The translations under genes were made by a program, and so were the position numbers. The notes below the pieces were generated by a model that made no database searches, had not been told where the DNA came from, and worked only from the letters and a program-made list of their open reading frames with translations. Positions 60,298 to 64,000 of a stretch of DNA of 64,000 nt are shown in pieces. Source of the stretch: Thermogemmatispora sp042408735. Lineage in GTDB: Bacteria; Chloroflexota; Ktedonobacteria; Ktedonobacterales; Ktedonobacteraceae. The DNA lies in NCBI RefSeq assembly GCF_042408735.1, contig NZ_JBHOQV010000198.1, positions 37,521-101,520 of the forward strand, in the 5' to 3' direction. Numbering within the stretch: position 1 is the stretch's first letter; each line of letters begins with the position of its first letter.

Positions 60298-61671
60298 TTA
60301 GGTTCCACGCAGACAAGCCAGCAGGCCAGTCAGCAGCTCCTCGTCCTGCTCCTCCAACACTGTGCGTGGATCAAGCAAGAGCGCATCGCGCAGGATACGT
60401 CCCACGATCGGCAGCGGACGAGCACGCAGGCGGCGCGCCAGCTCCTCCAAAGAACAGGGCACCTGTCCCGCCTCCAGCGCCAGCAGCGCCGTTGGTAGCG
60501 TCTCCCCTGGCAACGACCCACCACCGATCGTCGACTCACCGGGGCGCACCTGGGCCGCAAATCCCTGTGCCTGCAGAGTTCGTGCCCAGCGCTCCGCGCG
60601 CTCCTGCAGCCGCGAAAGAGGTAGAGCGATCATGCGCCAGATCGGAATAGCCTCCTCGGCCTCGCCGCGCTGATAGTGGCGCAGCGTGGCCTCCAGAGCC
60701 GCCAGCGTCAGCTTGTCCACCCGCAAAGCCCGCATCAGCGGATGGCGGGCGATACGCTCCACCAGGGCCGCCCGTCCCAGAATGATCCCCGCCTGTGGCC
60801 CACCAAGCAACTTATCCCCGGAAAAGCAGACCACATCGACGCCTGCGGCCAGGCTCTCCTGGGGCATAGGCTCGTGGGCCAGCCCATAGCGCTCGCTTGG
60901 AAGCAGACAGCCGCTGCCCAGATCTTCCATCACCAGCAGCCCATGATCGTGGGCCAGCCTCACCAGATCGTGGATAGGAGTCGACTCCACGAAGCCAGTC
61001 AGGCGGAAATTGCTGGGATGGACCGCCAGCAGCAGGGCCGTACGCTCCGAGATTGCCGCCGCATAATCGCTCAAGCGTGTGCGATTAGTTGTGCCCACCT
61101 CAACCAGGATGCAGCCGCTCTGGCGCATCACATCCGGCACACGGAAACCGCCGCCGATCTCTACCAACTGCCCGCGAGAAATAATCACCTCGCGGCCAGC
61201 CGCTAAGGTCGAAAGCGCCAGCAGAACTGCCGCGGCATTATTGTTTGCCACCAGGGCCGCCTCGGCGCCAGTCAGCTCGCGCAACAACGAGGCGGCATGA
61301 ACATGACGAGAGCCACGTTCGCCAGCTTCCAGATCGTACTCCAGATTAGCGTAGCCCTGAGCCACAGCCTGCATAGCCTGCAGAGCGGCGGCGCTCAAAG
61401 GAGCGCGGCCCAGGTTCGTATTAATAATCACCCCAGTCGCATTGATCAGCGGACGGAGCGAAGGCTGGAGCGTTGCCGACAGCCAGCGGCGCGCGGCAGA
61501 GAGCAGCTCGGAAGGTGAAGGGCAAGGAGCGCCCTGACGGAGGGCCACGCGTGCCTCTGCCACCACCTGGCGCAGGGCACGCGTCGTCAGAGGGCGCCCG
61601 AACTCAGCGCTCAGCTGCAGGCCCTCGGGCGACTGCAAGAGAGCGCCGATCGAAGGAAGAAGACGCAACAT
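60298..61671 (-). CDS. selA: L-seryl-tRNA(Sec) selenium transferase
   Basis: A 457-aa PLP enzyme that converts Ser-tRNA(Sec) to Sec-tRNA(Sec) with selenophosphate. Marks: RPLINATGVIINTNLGRAPLS, YANLEYDLEAGERGSRHVH, ALVANNNAAAVLLAL, GCILVEVGTTNRTRLSDY and the PLP lysine in VCFSGDKLLGGPQAG. Length and motifs are normal. No selB, selD or tRNA-Sec was found in the window. Its presence implies that the organism uses selenocysteine. Confidence 0.96.
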   Translation of the reverse strand: MLRLLPSIGALLQSPEGLQLSAEFGRPLTTRALRQVVAEARVALRQGAPCPSPSELLSAARRWLSATLQPSLRPLINATGVIINTNLGRAPLSAAALQAMQAVAQGYANLEYDLEAGERGSRHVHAASLLRELTGAEAALVANNNAAAVLLALSTLAAGREVIISRGQLVEIGGGFRVPDVMRQSGCILVEVGTTNRTRLSDYAAAISERTALLLAVHPSNFRLTGFVESTPIHDLVRLAHDHGLLVMEDLGSGCLLPSERYGLAHEPMPQESLAAGVDVVCFSGDKLLGGPQAGIILGRAALVERIARHPLMRALRVDKLTLAALEATLRHYQRGEAEEAIPIWRMIALPLSRLQERAERWARTLQAQGFAAQVRPGESTIGGGSLPGETLPTALLALEAGQVPCSLEELARRLRARPLPIVGRILRDALLLDPRTVLEEQDEELLTGLLACLRGT

Positions 61672-61915
61672 CGCAGCATCCTCTGAGGATCAAAAGAGAA
61701 CGCCCAGCAGAGGCGGGGCGATCCGCAGCGAGAAGCGGGGAGAGCGAGGCCGTTCAGAGAGCGGGCGAAGCCAGCGCGGTTGGACCGCGAGAGAAGATCC
61801 CCAGACTGCAGTCTGCAGTCCACCTGCTCTCCTGCTGGCCTCCTTGCTTGCTTGTTCGCTTGCTCGCCTGCCTGTCTGCTCGTTCGCCCGCCCACAGGCG
61901 GTTGCATCCTCATCG

Positions 61916-62347
61916 TCAATGCAGAGAATAATACATTGTAATGCCCAGGCTATTAGCGATCTTCCCCATAATGGCGTAGAGATCCGCATCGTGGAGTCGG
62001 CAAATTGCATACTGGTCGGCGAGCAAAGTTCGCAGAACGGGATAGAGCAGCTCTGTTTTCACCAGGCTATCGGTATCCAGGAGCGGATAATCCCGCTTCA
62101 GGAGCAGGTGGTGATAGGGACGGAGCTTGCCCCGGTAAGAAGTCAAGGCGACCACATTGACGGCGCCGGCATGGCGACAGAACGGCTCAGCGGAGACCAC
62201 CAGTGCCGGGTGCCAATCCAGGATGCGTTTCTCCTCGATGCCGGGGGGAAGGGCGGGATAGCCAAAATTCACCCAGTATACCATACCGAACTGCACAGGC
62301 GTATGATACGTCAATGCTTCAGGCGGCAACTCCGGTGGATGAGGCAT
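61916..62347 (-). CDS. PemK/MazF-like protein (candidate toxin)
   Basis: A 143-aa protein resembling PemK/MazF RNases: QFGMVYWVNFGYP at the start, ILDWHPALVVSAEPF (equivalent to RPALVVS), VNVVALTS, HHLLLKRDYPLLDTDSLVKTELLYPV and a C-terminal LYAIMGKIANSLGI. The usual Arg before PALVVS is replaced by His and the order is otherwise kept. The RBS is weak. A small acidic ORF lies 113 bases upstream on the same strand and may be the antitoxin. MazF-like ribonuclease activity is inferred from fold only. Confidence 0.65.
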   Translation of the reverse strand: MPHPPELPPEALTYHTPVQFGMVYWVNFGYPALPPGIEEKRILDWHPALVVSAEPFCRHAGAVNVVALTSYRGKLRPYHHLLLKRDYPLLDTDSLVKTELLYPVLRTLLADQYAICRLHDADLYAIMGKIANSLGITMYYSLH

Positions 62348-62460
62348 AGCGTTTTATCCAGACACCCTACCTTAACACATCACATAATAAATCCAGATGG
62401 TGCTCAGTAACGAAATGATACCACAAAAAAGGCCAGCATGCATCTGGCGCAGGGTAGTCA

Positions 62461-62685
62461 TTACCGGTGAGCGGAGACGGTGGAGGTACGGCTTGAAGCA
62501 TCGCCGCTTTCGCGCTGGGCGTAGAAGCAAGCGCTGGTGAGAGGCCAAGAGCGCTCGACCAGGCTCAGGCGCTCCTCGCGTTCCTCCTCACTTTCCTCCA
62601 GGAGGGCCTGAGAGATCAGCTCCATCTCCTGCTGATACTGCTCAGCGAGCAAAGAAGAGCGCTTGAAGTCGCAATTCGTCGCCAT
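62461..62685 (-). CDS. Small acidic protein, 74 aa (antitoxin candidate)
   Basis: MATNCDFKRSSLLAEQYQQ...ISQALLEESEEEREERLSL is strongly acidic in the middle, then Ser/Thr-rich. GAGG lies 8 bases before the ATG. No HTH or family was recognised. Position upstream of the PemK/MazF-like gene and its acidity suggest an antitoxin, but the gap of 113 bases is larger than in most toxin-antitoxin operons. Confidence 0.5.
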   Translation of the reverse strand: MATNCDFKRSSLLAEQYQQEMELISQALLEESEEEREERLSLVERSWPLTSACFYAQRESGDASSRTSTVSAHR

Positions 62686-62923
62686 AGAGAATACCTCGTT
62701 CCTTCTTCCTTCCTTCGTCCTGTTCCGTCCTGACCAGAAAACAGCATCCGGCGCCACCGGGCCGAACTGCTGCAGGCTGGCGCGAGGGTCACACCCGTGC
62801 TGGTGGGGAAGCGCATTTTCTTCGACGCAGGAGATTATACCAGCAAAACTGCCCTGCGACAATGGCAGGCCCCCAGACTTTCCTAAACAGCAGTGCTCTT
62901 CGCCAACCTCCCCAGAAAAGTGC

Positions 62924-62952
62924 TTGACATCATCTGCCCCGTCAGCTATAAT
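62924..62952 (+). promoter_or_regulatory. Consensus promoter of tRNA-Tyr
   Basis: Perfect TTGACA (62924-62929), 17-base spacer and perfect TATAAT (62947-62952), giving a start near 62959, about 50 bases before the tRNA. The strength fits a stable-RNA unit. Confidence 0.9.
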
Positions 62953-63008
62953 GGACACGTCAGCCAGACAGACAGCGAGCTGCTGACTGCAACTGACTGA
63001 TTTCCCGT

Positions 63009-63092
63009 GGGCAGTTTCCGGAGCGGTCAAACGGGGCTGACTGTAAATCAGCTGGGAAACCTACGGGGGTTCGAATCCCTCACTGCCCACCA
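63009..63092 (+). tRNA. tRNA-Tyr (GTA)
   Basis: Acceptor stem GGGCAGT/ACTGCCC, D-loop AGCGGTCAAACGG, anticodon stem-loop GCTGACTGTAAATCAGC with GTA, a long variable arm as in class II bacterial tRNA-Tyr, T-arm GGTTCGAAT and encoded CCA (63090-63092). Confidence 0.96.
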
Positions 63093-63291
63093 GCGCACAA
63101 GCGGCATGCCTCAACAGGGCGTACGCTCGGACGGACGAGGGGAGTGGGCGAAAGGGAGTGGCGGCTGTAGGGCAGCGGTGCACCTGTGCGAGCGTGGAGA
63201 AGCTGAGCGCGAGCGCGTAGGCAGAGAGAGGTGGCTGGAGGAGGAGAGCAAACGCCCGCCGCCTGGTGTGAATGCGCTGATGATCTGACTG

Positions 63292-63363
63292 GCCCGTGTG
63301 GCGCAGCGGTAGCGCACAGTCTTGGTAAGACTGTGGTCATGGGTTCGATTCCCATCACGGGCT
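63292..63363 (+). tRNA. tRNA-Thr (GGT)
   Basis: Acceptor stem GCCCGTG/CACGGGC, D-arm GCGCAGCGGTAGCGC, anticodon stem CAGTC/GACTG with loop TTGGTAA (GGT), T-arm GGGTTCGATTCCC. CCA is not encoded. It follows tRNA-Tyr by about 200 bases and precedes tuf. Confidence 0.97.
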
Positions 63364-63820
63364 CCCGTGGTTTCTGATGATGCCTTGCTGCTTTCTAAGG
63401 CATGCATCTTCACGAATATCCGCGCCGGATCTTTCTACATTTCGCTGCCGTCTTCTGATACCGTCGCCGCTTCCCTCCTTCTTCGAAGATTCTTTCCTCT
63501 CCCGGTGGCTTGCGTCAATAACCATCCTGAGAAGAGGCGAAGAATCCGAAAGGGCGAGAGAAGCCAGGTCGGATGCCAGACCGGCCCGTGCGCTCGGTCA
63601 CTCGCTCGTCGATCCGCCTGAAAATACGCCGGAAAGCATAAGCATAATAAGAAGTAGCCTGGCCAAAAGAGCAATACGCGGGTGCCGCAACGAGGCGTGT
63701 GTCCTGAGTGAGAGTCTCAGGAGACGGCTGCTGTGTGTCTAGCGCCGGTCGCTCTTTTCTTATCTCTTCATCACTACATCGCACGAGTACGGTCGAATTG
63801 CAGGAGGAGCCTTTGAGGTT
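63364..63820. other. Leader region between tRNA-Thr and tuf
   Basis: About 460 bases without a credible gene. It should contain the tuf promoter or leader; CATAAT near 63644 is a possible -10 but no -35 fits. AGGAGGAG precedes the tuf start. Confidence 0.5.
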
Positions 63821-64000
63821 ATGGCGAAGCAGAAGTTTGAGCGGACGAAGCCGCATGTGAATGTGGGCACGATCGGGCACATTGACCACGGGAAGACGAC
63901 GCTGACGGCCGCGATCACGCGGGTGCTGTCGCGGGTGCTTCCGAGCGCGGTCAATAAGTATATTGCCTTTGACCAGATTGATAAGGCGCCCGAGGAGCGG
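63821..64000 (+). CDS. tuf: Elongation factor Tu (5' part; cut by window edge)
   Basis: Sixty codons to the window edge: MAKQKFERTKPHVNVGTIGHIDHGKTTLTAAITRVL with the G1 loop GHIDHGKT, then VNKYIAFDQIDKAPEER. AGGAGGAG lies upstream of the ATG. Delivers aminoacyl-tRNA to the ribosome. The tRNA-Tyr/tRNA-Thr/tuf order is widely conserved in bacteria. Confidence 0.98.
   Translation, partial: MAKQKFERTKPHVNVGTIGHIDHGKTTLTAAITRVLSRVLPSAVNKYIAFDQIDKAPEER

Noticed and set aside
1..64000. CRISPR array
   Set aside because: No regularly spaced repeats of 25-40 bases with spacers were seen anywhere.

Overview
The window looks like a chromosomal segment of a GC-rich, probably monoderm bacterium of the Chloroflexota. 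The class Ktedonobacteria, for example a Thermogemmatispora relative, is my best guess. This is inferred from EF-Tu and general protein style, split gcvPA/gcvPB, many SAM-methyltransferase and HTH-TPR paralogs, a minimal T4SS of the monoderm kind, and intergenic regions of several hundred bases. No database search was possible.

Region 1 (1-7250, minus strand) is a carbohydrate-use locus: LacI-type regulator, six-hairpin glycosidase, lipoprotein sugar-binding protein and two ABC permeases (the second cut by the window edge). A perfect 16-bp LacI/PurR-type operator lies just downstream of the regulator's promoter. Region 2 (7354-10253) pairs a radical-SAM protein of the spore-photoproduct-lyase type with a TcmP-like protein, each with its own good promoter. 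Region 3 (10350-11575) is a lone TnpB (IS200/IS605, IS1341 type). Region 4 (11836-19148) holds an alpha/beta hydrolase and LLM flavin monooxygenase operon, a methyltransferase, a DUF2330 protein and a TauE/SafE transporter.

Region 5 (20533-38161) is the main find: a complete integrative and conjugative element of about 17.6 kb inserted in a DHA2-family MFS transporter gene. The transporter's C-terminal part is at 19149-20537 and its N-terminal 95 codons are at 38159-38443. Joining them across the shared TTGAC restores the conserved N-terminal DHA2 motif. The element encodes a large serine recombinase whose last codons come from the host gene in the integrated state (and from the other end of the element in the circle), an excisionase-like HTH protein, a structured non-coding region, a cargo block (Nudix-like, LuxR-HTH, two methyltransferases, HTH-TPR regulator), an OmpR-type winged-helix protein, and a compact transfer module (VirB6-like, CHAP-SLT hydrolase, VirB2-like, PrgI/VirB3, VirB4, RHH protein, small HUH relaxase, VirD4).

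Region 6 (38994-59228) is core chromosome: queA, a TPR protein, a three-GAF histidine kinase, an ABC-2 exporter with a divergent ABC-LytTR fusion regulator, the glycine cleavage operon gcvT-gcvH-gcvPA-gcvPB, an amidase, a PCMT-like methyltransferase, a K+ channel and rsgA. Region 7 (59229-64000) holds selA, a PemK/MazF-like toxin with a small acidic upstream ORF, tRNA-Tyr behind a consensus promoter, tRNA-Thr, and the start of tuf, a familiar tRNA-tuf arrangement.
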